Shown: in pieces, positions 1-6,631 of the stretch | Layout: every line of letters begins with the position of its first letter | Position numbering within the stretch: position 1 is the stretch's first letter | Position numbers and translations under genes: made by a program | Notes under the pieces: generated by a model | The model's input: the letters and a program-made list of their open reading frames with translations, nothing else | The model's database searches: none | What the model was told of the DNA's origin: nothing | Assembly: GCA_947483455.1 (NCBI GenBank) | Contig: CANKNK010000018.1 | Span: 1 to 11,833 of the forward strand | DNA: 11,833 nt | Origin: Comamonadaceae bacterium | GTDB taxonomy: Bacteria; Pseudomonadota; Gammaproteobacteria; Burkholderiales; Burkholderiaceae_C | Reading direction: 5' to 3'

Positions 1-631
1 CAGCCGCGCGGATGCCGAAATCATGCACGGACTCGCCAGGCTGCGCATTCTCGAAAAAATAGGGCTGGCCGATATGGCTGATGTTGGGGATGGGTAAATC
101 GCCTTGCGCATGCATGCCGCTCATACCGCCCAAGGAAGCGCCAGCCATGGTGCTGCCATGGTAAGCATTGGTGCGGCTGATGATGATCTTGCGCTCGGGC
201 TGGCCCAGCAAGTCCCAGTAGCGGCGCACCATGCGCACATTGGAGTCATTGCTCTCACTGCCGCTAGAGGAATAAAACACATGTTCAAAACTGCGCCCGC
301 CCACCGTCGGCGCCAGCGAGGCCAGGCGCGCTGCGAGGGTCGCGGCGGGCACGTTGGTGGTCTGAAAAAAACTGTTGTAGTAAGGCAGTTTGAGCATTTG
401 CGCATGGGCTGCATCGGCCAATGCTTTGCGGCCATAACCTACGTTGACACACCACAAACCGCTCATGGCGTCTAAGACGCGATTACCTTCGGAGTCCCAG
501 ACGTAAATGTCTTTGGCCTCGGTCATCACCCGGGCGCCGCGCGCATTGAGGTCTTTGAAATCGGTGAATGGATGCAAAAAATGCGCGCTGTCCAGGGCCT
601 GGATGTGGCTGGTATCGACGAGTGAATTCAT
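1..631 (-). CDS. Class III aminotransferase, SpuC/putrescine-pyruvate type (partial, 3' end outside window)
   Basis: About 210 N-terminal residues of a PLP-dependent class III (omega) aminotransferase; the frame stays open to the window edge. Visible family features: the DAMSGLWCVNVGYG block near residues 54-67, the PYYNSFFQTTN block near 83-93, the PLP-phosphate region SSSGSESNDSN near 121-131 (usually GSEANDT in the family), and NAYHGSTMAGASLGGM near 155-170, whose Tyr is expected to stack on the PLP ring. The catalytic Lys lies beyond the edge. The ATG at 629-631 gives a normal family N-terminus, though no good Shine-Dalgarno precedes it; the gap to the upstream synthetase gene is 68 bp, so it is probably translated from the same transcript. 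Relatives use putrescine, cadaverine, GABA or beta-alanine as amino donor and pyruvate as acceptor. The neighbouring puuA- and puuB-like genes make putrescine (SpuC-like) the best guess, but the exact donor is inference. Confidence 0.9.
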   Translation of the reverse strand, partial: MNSLVDTSHIQALDSAHFLHPFTDFKDLNARGARVMTEAKDIYVWDSEGNRVLDAMSGLWCVNVGYGRKALADAAHAQMLKLPYYNSFFQTTNVPAATLAARLASLAPTVGGRSFEHVFYSSSGSESNDSNVRMVRRYWDLLGQPERKIIISRTNAYHGSTMAGASLGGMSGMHAQGDLPIPNISHIGQPYFFENAQPGESVHDFGIRAA

Positions 632-699
632 AGAAGGTATCAGAGGCAAGATGGAATCAGATTGATTTTTTCGGCAGCGACCTAGGTGCGCGCTGCGGA

Positions 700-2067
700 C
701 TAGACATGCAAGAGCAAATGCTCGCGCTCCCAGGGGGAAATCACTTTCATGAACTCTTCGAATTCGAGCTCCTTGATTTCCGAGTACACCGTAATGAATT
801 CTTTACCCAGCACCTCATGCAAGTCCGACTCGCGACGCAACCAGTCCAGCGCCTCGCCCAGGCTGCGCGGAAGTGCGTAGGGCGACAAATAGGCGTCTCC
901 CTTCATTTCGGGCTTGGGGCTAATCTTGTTCTTGATACCGAGGTAGCCGCAAGCCAAGGTCATCGCCATGGCGACATAAGGATTAGCGTCCGAGCCAATC
1001 ACCCGGTTTTCCACCCGGCGTGCCGAAGGCTCGGAGATGGGCGACCGTATGCCCACCGAACGGTTGTCATAGCCCCATTCGATATTGATGGGCGCTGCTG
1101 AATGGCGGGTTAAGCGCCTGTAACTGTTCACATAGGGCGCCACCAAGGCCATGGCAGCCGGTATATAGCGCTGCAGGCCGCCGATGTAATGCATAAACAT
1201 TTCCGAGGCGCTACCGTCCTCTTTGCTAAAAACGTTTTTACCCGTATGCATGTCCACCAGACTCTGGTGCACATGCATCGCGCTACCCGGTTCACCCGCA
1301 ATGGGTTTGGCCATGAAGGTGGCATACATATCGTGGCGCAGCGCCGCTTCGCGCACGGTGCGCTTGAAGAAAAATACCTCGTCGGCCAGGCCCAGCGGTT
1401 CGTTGTGGAAAAAATTAATTTCCATTTGCCCAGCGCCGACTTCATGGATCAGCGTGTCGACATTGAGCTCCATCTTGTCGCAATAGTCGTAAATTTCTTC
1501 AAACAAGGGATCGAACTCATTGACCGCGTCGATGCTATAGGCCTGGCGCGAGGTCTCAGCGCGGCCGCTGCGGCCTATGGGCGCTTTGAGCAAGGTATTG
1601 GGGTCGGTATTGCGCGCGGTCAGGTAGAACTCCAACTCCGGCGCGACGATGGGTTTGAGGCCTTCGGCCGCAAACAAGTCACATACTTTGCGCAAGACGC
1701 TGCGTGGCGCAAAGGGCACCAGTTTGCCTTGGTGATCAAAGCAGTCATGAATCACTTGTGCTGTCGGGTCCGTCGCCCAGGGCACGATGCGCACGGTGGA
1801 TGGGTCGGGCCGCAGCTGCATGTCCCGGTCCGTCGGTTCGATCACTTCGTAATAAGGACCGCTTTGCGGAAACTCACCAGTCACCCCCATGGCGACAATC
1901 GCCTGGGGCAGGCGCATGCCCCGGTCTTCTGTGAACTTGGCACGGGGCAAAATTTTGCCGCGCGCAACGCCAGTCAAGTCAGGTACCAGGCATTCGACCT
2001 CGGTAACGCGGCGCTCATTAAGCCACTGTTCCAGGTCATTAAAAGACATATTTTTTGAATCAGACAT
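700..2067 (-). CDS. puuA: Glutamine synthetase family protein, probable gamma-glutamylputrescine synthetase (PuuA-like)
   Basis: A 455-residue member of the glutamine synthetase fold. It would ligate glutamate to the amino group of putrescine using ATP, the first step of the Puu pathway in the cytoplasm. Visible motifs: metal/substrate glutamates in PELEFYL (143-149), EVGAGQMEINF (209-219), the ATP/metal His region GSAMHVHQSL (261-270), the Arg block NRSVGIRSP (335-343) and RVENRVIGSDANPY (351-364). Length is slightly below E. coli PuuA (about 470). The regulatory adenylylation-loop tyrosine of GlnA is not evident. The start at 2067 is supported by a strong GGAGGG 8 nt upstream; the next Met is residue 7. 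It lies between the oxidase and aminotransferase genes in one operon. Family assignment is secure; the polyamine substrate rests on the linked puuB-like and agmatinase-like genes. Glutamate ligases for ethanolamine, isopropylamine or other amines are alternatives. Confidence 0.9.
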   Translation of the reverse strand: MSDSKNMSFNDLEQWLNERRVTEVECLVPDLTGVARGKILPRAKFTEDRGMRLPQAIVAMGVTGEFPQSGPYYEVIEPTDRDMQLRPDPSTVRIVPWATDPTAQVIHDCFDHQGKLVPFAPRSVLRKVCDLFAAEGLKPIVAPELEFYLTARNTDPNTLLKAPIGRSGRAETSRQAYSIDAVNEFDPLFEEIYDYCDKMELNVDTLIHEVGAGQMEINFFHNEPLGLADEVFFFKRTVREAALRHDMYATFMAKPIAGEPGSAMHVHQSLVDMHTGKNVFSKEDGSASEMFMHYIGGLQRYIPAAMALVAPYVNSYRRLTRHSAAPINIEWGYDNRSVGIRSPISEPSARRVENRVIGSDANPYVAMAMTLACGYLGIKNKISPKPEMKGDAYLSPYALPRSLGEALDWLRRESDLHEVLGKEFITVYSEIKELEFEEFMKVISPWEREHLLLHV

Positions 2068-2161
2068 GGTGTATTCCCTCCGTTGCCGACGGACCTGCTG
2101 GGCCGCCTGCCAATCCTATAGTTATGTAATTGGGGGCTATTTTGCACCAGTTCGGTGTGCC

Positions 2162-3469
2162 CTAAAAATAGTCCCGGAGCCGGTGGTACAGCATGCCCAG
2201 CACCAAACTGGGTGTGCGCAACAAAGCGCCACCGGGAAAGTCATGGTGTTTCAAACGGGAAAACAGCTCAAAGCGCGAGGCCTCCCCAGCGATGGCCTGG
2301 GCTACCAGTTGACCGGCCAGCCCTGTGAGCGCCACGCCATGGCCACTAAAGCCTTGGAGGTAATAGACGTTGTGACCCAGGCGCCCAAAATCAGGCGCGC
2401 GGTTCATGCTGATATCCACAAAACCGCCCCAGGTAAATGCAATCGGTGTATGGCGTAACTGAGGAAACACTGCTGCCATATGCGCGGCCATGCGTTGCTG
2501 CAAGCGCGCGGGCGTGCGGCTCGAATAGCTGACCCGCCCACCAAAGAGCAGTCGCGCGTCTTGGCTAAAGCGGAAATAGTCGAGCACCACATTGTTGTCA
2601 CACGCGGCAGCACCGCTAGGAATCAAGGTCTGCACCAGCCCCGGGTCTAAGGGCGCAGTAGCGACGATGTAGGTGCCCACCGGCATGATGCGTGCGGCAA
2701 TCGAGGGCGCGAGCCGCGGCGCTAGCGCAGGCAAGCTGCAATTACCCGCCAACAGGACATAGCGTGCACGCACCGTGCCTTGCGCGGTGCGCAGTCGCAC
2801 CGTGGCACCTGGTTCCATGGTCAACGCAAGCGTGTTCTCGTAAATTTGCACGCCTAGCGCCAGCGCAGCGCGTGCCAAGCCCAAGCCATATTTGAGCGGA
2901 TGCACATGGCCAGAGCGCTTTTCGTAGGCACAGGCTACATAGCGCGGGGCGTCAATCATGGCGCGCACCTCAGCGCCATAGGCGCGCGCCGTGGACAGGC
3001 CATAGCGTGTGTCCATGGCATCCATTTCGGCATCCAAGGCACGGGCTTTGCGCGGGCTGTCGGCGACATACAAATAGCCATTTTTACGCTCGCATTCGAT
3101 GGCCCATTGGGCAATGCGTGCATCCATCAAGTCGATGGCCTCTAGACCCATGTCCCACATCTGGCGCGCCGCCTGCATGCCCAATTGCTGCTCCAGCTCC
3201 GATTGCCCACTGGCATAGCCCACGATGACCTGGCCACCGTTGCGCCCCGAAGCACCGCTGCACACCCGATCGGCTTCTAACACGGTCACCGTGAAGCCGC
3301 GCTGCGCTAGCTCAATTGCTGCCGACAATCCTGCAAAACCGCCGCCCACGACCACCACATCGGTTTGCACCTCACCGGCCAAGGGCGCCAGGGGTGCCGG
3401 GCGTGTGACGCCGGCTTCGTAATAGCTATGGCGATTGAGTTGGGTGTCAGATTGCAGCAGCGAGCCCAT
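2162..3469 (-). CDS. puuB: FAD-dependent oxidoreductase, probable gamma-glutamylputrescine oxidase (PuuB-like)
   Basis: A DAO-family flavoprotein of 435 residues from the ATG at 3469. It would oxidise gamma-glutamylputrescine to the aldehyde, releasing ammonia and H2O2. The dinucleotide-binding motif VVVVGGGFAGLSAAIEL is near residues 38-54 with the ribose-binding Glu of VLEADR about 20 residues later. GASGRNGGQ near 72-80 and the C-terminal GGFVDISMNRAPDFGRL and YYLQGFSGHGVALTGLAGQ blocks closely resemble E. coli PuuB (426 residues). An upstream TTG at 3506-3508 in the same frame directly abuts the TGA of the agmatinase-like gene and would add 13 residues. I prefer the ATG, because the protein then begins just before the conserved SYY segment; both choices have weak Shine-Dalgarno sequences, so the start is unsettled. 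The tight spacing suggests translational coupling to the upstream gene. Confidence 0.9.
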   Translation of the reverse strand: MGSLLQSDTQLNRHSYYEAGVTRPAPLAPLAGEVQTDVVVVGGGFAGLSAAIELAQRGFTVTVLEADRVCSGASGRNGGQVIVGYASGQSELEQQLGMQAARQMWDMGLEAIDLMDARIAQWAIECERKNGYLYVADSPRKARALDAEMDAMDTRYGLSTARAYGAEVRAMIDAPRYVACAYEKRSGHVHPLKYGLGLARAALALGVQIYENTLALTMEPGATVRLRTAQGTVRARYVLLAGNCSLPALAPRLAPSIAARIMPVGTYIVATAPLDPGLVQTLIPSGAAACDNNVVLDYFRFSQDARLLFGGRVSYSSRTPARLQQRMAAHMAAVFPQLRHTPIAFTWGGFVDISMNRAPDFGRLGHNVYYLQGFSGHGVALTGLAGQLVAQAIAGEASRFELFSRLKHHDFPGGALLRTPSLVLGMLYHRLRDYF

Positions 3470-3508
3470 AAAAACCACTTTCGTTGGGGCAATAGGGGTA
3501 GCAGGCAA

Positions 3509-4435
3509 TCAGTCCGTGGCCATACGCTTAGCCACTTGTCCGGATAAATAAGTCCAAACCATGGTGGCGGCCGCATGGCTGGTCAGCTCGGCGTGGTCAT
3601 AGGCAGGAGCCACTTCCACGCAATCCATCGCAACACAGTGCAGCGTCGCCAGCGCCTCTAGCCAAGTCAGCAGCTGGCTGCTGCTCATTCCACCGGGTTC
3701 GGGCGTGCCCGTACCCGGGGCGAATGCGGGGTCCAGACAGTCAATATCTAAGGTCAGGTACACCGGCCTATTGCCCAAGCGTTGCCGTACTTGCGCAATC
3801 AGGGCTTCAAGATGGGGGCCATCGAGGCCGCGCATTTGGCGGGCGGTGAAGATCAGGCCGCCCTGGTCGGCCACATACTGGCGCGCAGCGCGGGCACCCG
3901 AAGAACGCAAGCCGATTTGCACCGTGTGCTGCGGGCTGACCAATCCTTCCTGGATCGCCTCATAGGTCCAGGTGCCGTGGCCCGACGCCTCGCCGAAATG
4001 GTCCGTCCAGGTATCGCAATGCGCATCGAAGTGCACCAAGGCCAATGGCCCGAAACGCGCCTTGGCAGCGCGCAAGAGCGGCAAAGTCACGGAATGGTCG
4101 CCGCCCAAAAAAATGCAATGGTGTTTAGCAAACAGAGGCGCGGCTTGTGCTTCAATGCAGCGACGCACTTCGACCAGTGAGGTGGCATTGGGCAGCGCCA
4201 TATCGCCCGCATCGCCCACCATACCCCAAGGCGAAACCTCGAAATGTGGATGTATGCCGTCGCACAGCATCAAGCTGGCACGGCGAATTTCCTGCGGGCC
4301 AAAACGTGCACCAGGTCGGTTGGTCACAGCACCATCAAACGGTACCCCCACAATCGCAAAGGGCTGCGCAATGAGTGCTTCACTGGCCAAGAAAAAATTC
4401 GTGTTGCTCGCGTATGCAAACTTAGCCGTACTCAT
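3509..4435 (-). CDS. speB: Agmatinase-like ureohydrolase (arginase/agmatinase family)
   Basis: A 308-residue binuclear manganese ureohydrolase and the first gene of the minus-strand operon. Metal-ligand motifs are complete: GGDHS (111-115), HFDAHCDTW (135-143) and LDIDCLDP (229-236), followed by GTGTPEPGG; SGHGTW (151-156) and the acidic DCVEVAPAYD (271-280) also match the family. Agmatinase would hydrolyse agmatine to putrescine and urea, feeding the downstream PuuB/PuuA-like and aminotransferase steps. The ATG at 4433-4435 is supported by GGAGG 7 nt upstream. The stop abuts the alternative TTG of the oxidase gene. Guanidinobutyrase or guanidinopropionase activity is a real alternative, since these share all metal ligands; with guanidinobutyrate the product would be GABA, also a plausible substrate for the operon's aminotransferase. 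Family very sure, substrate moderately so. Confidence 0.9.
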   Translation of the reverse strand: MSTAKFAYASNTNFFLASEALIAQPFAIVGVPFDGAVTNRPGARFGPQEIRRASLMLCDGIHPHFEVSPWGMVGDAGDMALPNATSLVEVRRCIEAQAAPLFAKHHCIFLGGDHSVTLPLLRAAKARFGPLALVHFDAHCDTWTDHFGEASGHGTWTYEAIQEGLVSPQHTVQIGLRSSGARAARQYVADQGGLIFTARQMRGLDGPHLEALIAQVRQRLGNRPVYLTLDIDCLDPAFAPGTGTPEPGGMSSSQLLTWLEALATLHCVAMDCVEVAPAYDHAELTSHAAATMVWTYLSGQVAKRMATD

Positions 4436-4501
4436 CGGTTAACCTCCAATAGCTGGCATGGTAACCGCCTTGGGATCCCAACCCCCTGAGGCCCGCTGCG
4501 C
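4436..4501. promoter_or_regulatory. Divergent intergenic region between ureohydrolase operon and transporter
   Basis: These 66 bp separate the start codons of the minus-strand polyamine operon and the plus-strand transporter, so any local promoters must sit here or overlap the coding ends. It contains the GGAGG ribosome-binding site of the ureohydrolase gene (within the 8-bp palindrome GGTTAACC, 4437-4444), a spaced inverted repeat CGGTTA (4436-4441) and TAACCG (4462-4467), and the palindrome listed separately. No convincing -35/-10 pair was identified. Confidence 0.5.
4470..4481. promoter_or_regulatory. Perfect 12-bp palindrome, candidate operator
   Basis: TTGGGATCCCAA is a perfect self-complementary dodecamer between two divergently transcribed genes, the usual position of an operator shared by an operon and its transporter. 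The symmetry is seen directly; regulator and function are inference. No regulator gene is visible next to it. Confidence 0.35.
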
Positions 4502-5488
4502 TTGCCATACTTTGCCCTCGACAACTGCCCTGCTGCCCGCGTGACCCACCGATTCCAAAAACCCCTGGCCTACGCCAGCCTTGCGCTCAGCATGGCGCTG
4601 GTTGGAAGCTATGTCGCCCTGTCCAAGCCACTGGTGACCATTCTCCCGGTGTTTTTGCTGGCCTGGCTGCGTTTTGGCATTGCCGCCATCGCCATGATGG
4701 CTTGGCTGAAAAAGCCGAAGGAAGAAGGCCCCTTAGACCGACGCACCTGGGGCTTCTTATTCCTGGAGTCCTTCCTGGGTAACTTCCTGTTTTCGATCTG
4801 CATGCTGTTTGGCGTGAGCATGACCAGCACCCTGTCAGCGGGCGTCATCCTGTCCGCTATTCCTGCGGCCTCGGCGCTGATGGGCTGGTATTTCCTCAAA
4901 GAGCGCATTGGCTGGCGCATTTGGGCCGCCGTTGCGCTGGCCGTGCTCGGGATCGCGCTGCTGGCCTTGGCCCGTTCAACGCCCGCAGCAGCGACTCCGG
5001 GGCTTGCCGCAGGGTCCCAGGACTATCCGCACGCCCTGTGGGGAAACCTGCTGTTATTTGGCGCCGTGTTATGTGAAGCCGCCTATGTGGTGATCGGCAA
5101 ACGCCTATCGGCCACGGTCAGTCCTAAACGCATTGCGGCCCTTATCAACCTCAATGGTTTCGCACTCTCCACGCCAGCGGGCCTATACCTGGCGTGGCAC
5201 TTTGACTTTAGCGCGGTACAGGTGCAATGGTGGCTATTACTGGTTTTTTATGCGCTCGCGGCCAGCGTATGGGTCGTGTGGTTATGGATGACGGGACTCA
5301 AAACCATCCCAGCCACCCAAGCAGGCGTGTTCACCGTCATGTTGCCGCTGGCCACTGCCGCCATCGGCATTCTTGGCTTTGGCGAACAATTCACACAGGT
5401 GCAGGCCGTCGCCTTCGCACTGGCCCTCTTAAGCCTTTTGCTGGCCACCTTGCCCGAGCCCAAGGTGCATCAATGGGACCAGGCCTGA
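4502..5488 (+). CDS. EamA/DMT-superfamily inner-membrane transporter
   Basis: A 328-residue, very hydrophobic protein with about ten membrane segments in two EamA halves (first half near residues 22-157, second near 178-316), separated by a polar linker around 158-177. Short charged loops such as LKERIG (132-137, end of the fourth segment) are typical of the drug/metabolite transporter superfamily. Members move amino acids, polyamine-like metabolites or drugs, often outward. Being divergent from the polyamine operon it may carry a related amine or intermediate, but the substrate cannot be read from sequence. The start is uncertain: the TTG at 4502 has GAGG 11 nt upstream; a GTG at 4541 would shorten the cytoplasmic leader by 13 residues but lacks a visible Shine-Dalgarno. 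The 3' end overlaps the convergent RraA-like gene by 19 bp. Confidence 0.85.
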   Translation: MPYFALDNCPAARVTHRFQKPLAYASLALSMALVGSYVALSKPLVTILPVFLLAWLRFGIAAIAMMAWLKKPKEEGPLDRRTWGFLFLESFLGNFLFSICMLFGVSMTSTLSAGVILSAIPAASALMGWYFLKERIGWRIWAAVALAVLGIALLALARSTPAAATPGLAAGSQDYPHALWGNLLLFGAVLCEAAYVVIGKRLSATVSPKRIAALINLNGFALSTPAGLYLAWHFDFSAVQVQWWLLLVFYALAASVWVVWLWMTGLKTIPATQAGVFTVMLPLATAAIGILGFGEQFTQVQAVAFALALLSLLLATLPEPKVHQWDQA

Positions 5489-5994
5489 TCGCAGATCAAC
5501 ACGCCGTCTTCATCGGCATACAGCCATTGCCCGGGGGCGATAGGCACGCCTTGCACTTGCACTGCTACATCACGTTGACCGGTTTGGCGCTTTTCGGTAG
5601 GCATTGGCATCAGCGCTAACGCACAAATACCCACTTCGCAGGCGGCCAATTCATGCACATCGCGCACGCAACCATCGACCAGCACACCGGCCCAACCATT
5701 GCGCGCTGCCAGCGCGGCGATATTGCCGCCTACAAGCGCCCGCCGCAATGACGCGCCGCCATCGACCACCAATACTTGGGCCACGCGGCCTTGGGCACTA
5801 TCGACCCAGCCGGGCTCTTCCAGCGCCGCTTTGACCATAGAGTTGTCCTCAAAACACTTCACGGTGCGCACCGGTCCACCAAAGGCCCTGCGCCCTCCAA
5901 AGTGTCGGAACACGGGCGGTAAAACCGCAAAATCACTCTGGGCGCGGCGCATGAACGCATCACACAGGTCGGTGGTGGCAATGGGTTGGGACAT
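5470..5994 (-). CDS. RraA family protein, probable HMG-type aldolase/decarboxylase
   Basis: A 174-residue protein of the RraA / 4-hydroxy-4-methyl-2-oxoglutarate aldolase family. Visible blocks: TTDLCDAF at the N-terminus, [21 protein letters not shown] (73-93) and [18 protein letters not shown] (99-116). The family is split between E. coli RraA, an RNase E inhibitor, and class II pyruvate aldolases / oxaloacetate decarboxylases. As I recall the literature, catalytic members have G-X20-R-D-X2-E/D; here G90, R111, D112 and E115 fit it, whereas E. coli RraA lacks the last acid. I therefore favour a divalent-metal aldolase or decarboxylase over an RNase E regulator. No aromatic-acid catabolic genes flank it, so the physiological substrate is unknown. 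The ATG at 5994 has only a weak GCGGA upstream. The tail overlaps the convergent transporter gene. Confidence 0.88.
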   Translation of the reverse strand: MSQPIATTDLCDAFMRRAQSDFAVLPPVFRHFGGRRAFGGPVRTVKCFEDNSMVKAALEEPGWVDSAQGRVAQVLVVDGGASLRRALVGGNIAALAARNGWAGVLVDGCVRDVHELAACEVGICALALMPMPTEKRQTGQRDVAVQVQGVPIAPGQWLYADEDGVLICDQAWSH

Positions 5995-6181
5995 AAAGTT
6001 TTCCGCTTGAACAGCCCCGAAAAAGGCCGCGTGTCATCAAAAAATAGGACGAAATAAAGTATGCGACTGCAAAAAATTCGTTTTTCCCCTTGGAAAGCAC
6101 CAATTTCTCCAGTAGCATCCGCCTGCCGGACGTAAAGTTTATCGTTGGCAATCAACTAACCCCCTGAAGGACCACCTCACA
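5995..6181. promoter_or_regulatory. Divergent intergenic region between RraA-like and SWIB genes
   Basis: A 187-bp non-coding gap rich in A and T runs compared with its flanks, as expected for a promoter region serving both directions. A candidate plus-strand promoter for the SWIB gene is listed separately. No palindrome of note and no coding potential was seen. Confidence 0.5.
6090..6118 (+). promoter_or_regulatory. Candidate sigma-70 promoter for the SWIB gene
   Basis: TTGGAA (6090-6095) and TAGCAT (6113-6118) are separated by 17 bp, each matching the sigma-70 consensus at four of six positions, with the start codon 64 bp downstream of the -10. Found by eye only; such matches are common by chance. 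Confidence 0.35.
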
Positions 6182-6532
6182 ATGGCAACTGCAAAAAAAG
6201 CGCCCGCAAAAAAAGCGGCTCCCGCAAAAAAAGCAATTACAAAATCCGCTCCAGCCGCAAAGAAAGCGGCTCCGGCCAAAAAGCGCGCCGTTAACGCCGC
6301 ATTTATGAAACCCCTGACCCCCAGCGCCGCATTGGCTGCTGTGGTGGGCGCCAAGCCGCTGGCCCGTACCGAAGTGGTCAAGCAGCTGTGGGTGTACATC
6401 AAGAAGCAAAAACTGCAAGACGCCACCAACAAGCGCAACATCAATGCCGATGCCAAACTCAAAGAAGTGTTTGGCAAAGCGCAAGTCACCATGTTCGAAA
6501 TGGCTGGCCTGATTGGTAAGCACCTGTCGTGA
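6182..6532 (+). CDS. SWIB/MDM2 domain protein with histone H1-like Ala/Lys N-terminus
   Basis: A basic 116-residue protein in two parts. Residues 1-36 are a low-complexity leader of repeated KKAPAKKAA-type units resembling the tails of bacterial histone H1-like proteins, suited to non-specific DNA binding. Residues 41-116 form a SWIB/MDM2 domain (MKPLTPSAALAAVVG, RTEVVKQLWVYIKKQKLQD, INADAKLKEVFGK, VTMFEMAGLIGKHL). In eukaryotes SWIB is a protein-interaction module of chromatin remodellers; in bacteria its role is unsettled, with nucleoid organisation the usual suggestion. The ATG is supported by AAGGA 10 nt upstream. The gene stands alone between its own candidate promoter and a strong terminator. 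The leader contains three A7 tracts (6193-6199, 6208-6214, 6226-6232), each read as a Lys-Lys pair. Confidence 0.92.
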   Translation: MATAKKAPAKKAAPAKKAITKSAPAAKKAAPAKKRAVNAAFMKPLTPSAALAAVVGAKPLARTEVVKQLWVYIKKQKLQDATNKRNINADAKLKEVFGKAQVTMFEMAGLIGKHLS

Positions 6533-6539
6533 TGTAAGC

Positions 6540-6559
6540 GGTGCGAAGGGATTCGCACC
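6540..6559. other. Perfect 8-bp hairpin just after the SWIB stop codon
   Basis: GGTGCGAA and TTCGCACC form a perfect 8-bp stem with a GGGA tetraloop, starting 8 nt after the TGA. No T-run follows directly, so it is not itself a classical terminator; it may protect the 3' end of the SWIB mRNA or assist the terminator 15 bp further on. Confidence 0.5.
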
Positions 6560-6573
6560 TTGCATGCATGCAC

Positions 6574-6603
6574 AAAAAAAGGCCGGTTCAACCGGCCTTT
6601 TTT
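6574..6603. terminator. Rho-independent terminator, probably bidirectional
   Basis: A GGCCGG / CCGGCC stem closed by TTCAA is flanked by seven A on the left and six T on the right, so the A and T tracts can extend the stem. On the plus strand it ends the SWIB transcript; on the minus strand it lies 28 bp beyond the stop of the convergent FAD oxidoreductase gene and provides a T7 tail. Placement between convergent genes and the symmetrical tails support two-way use. Confidence 0.9.
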
Positions 6604-6631
6604 GCGTCCTCCCGGTGCAGGGCTCCAAGAC

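Noticed and set aside
104..475. Plus-strand frame opposite the aminotransferase
   Set aside because: The minus-strand frame carries clear class III aminotransferase motifs across the same region.
1189..2058. Long 289-codon open frame on the plus strand opposite the PuuA-like gene
   Set aside because: It is an antisense shadow of a gene with full glutamine synthetase motifs; the translation shows no recognisable domain and there is no supporting start signal.
2068..2161. Possible sigma-54 or NtrC-type site between the PuuB-like and PuuA-like genes
   Set aside because: I looked for GG-N10-GC and TGCAC/GTGCA dyads because amine catabolism is often nitrogen-regulated; only poor partial matches were found, and no convincing terminator or promoter either.
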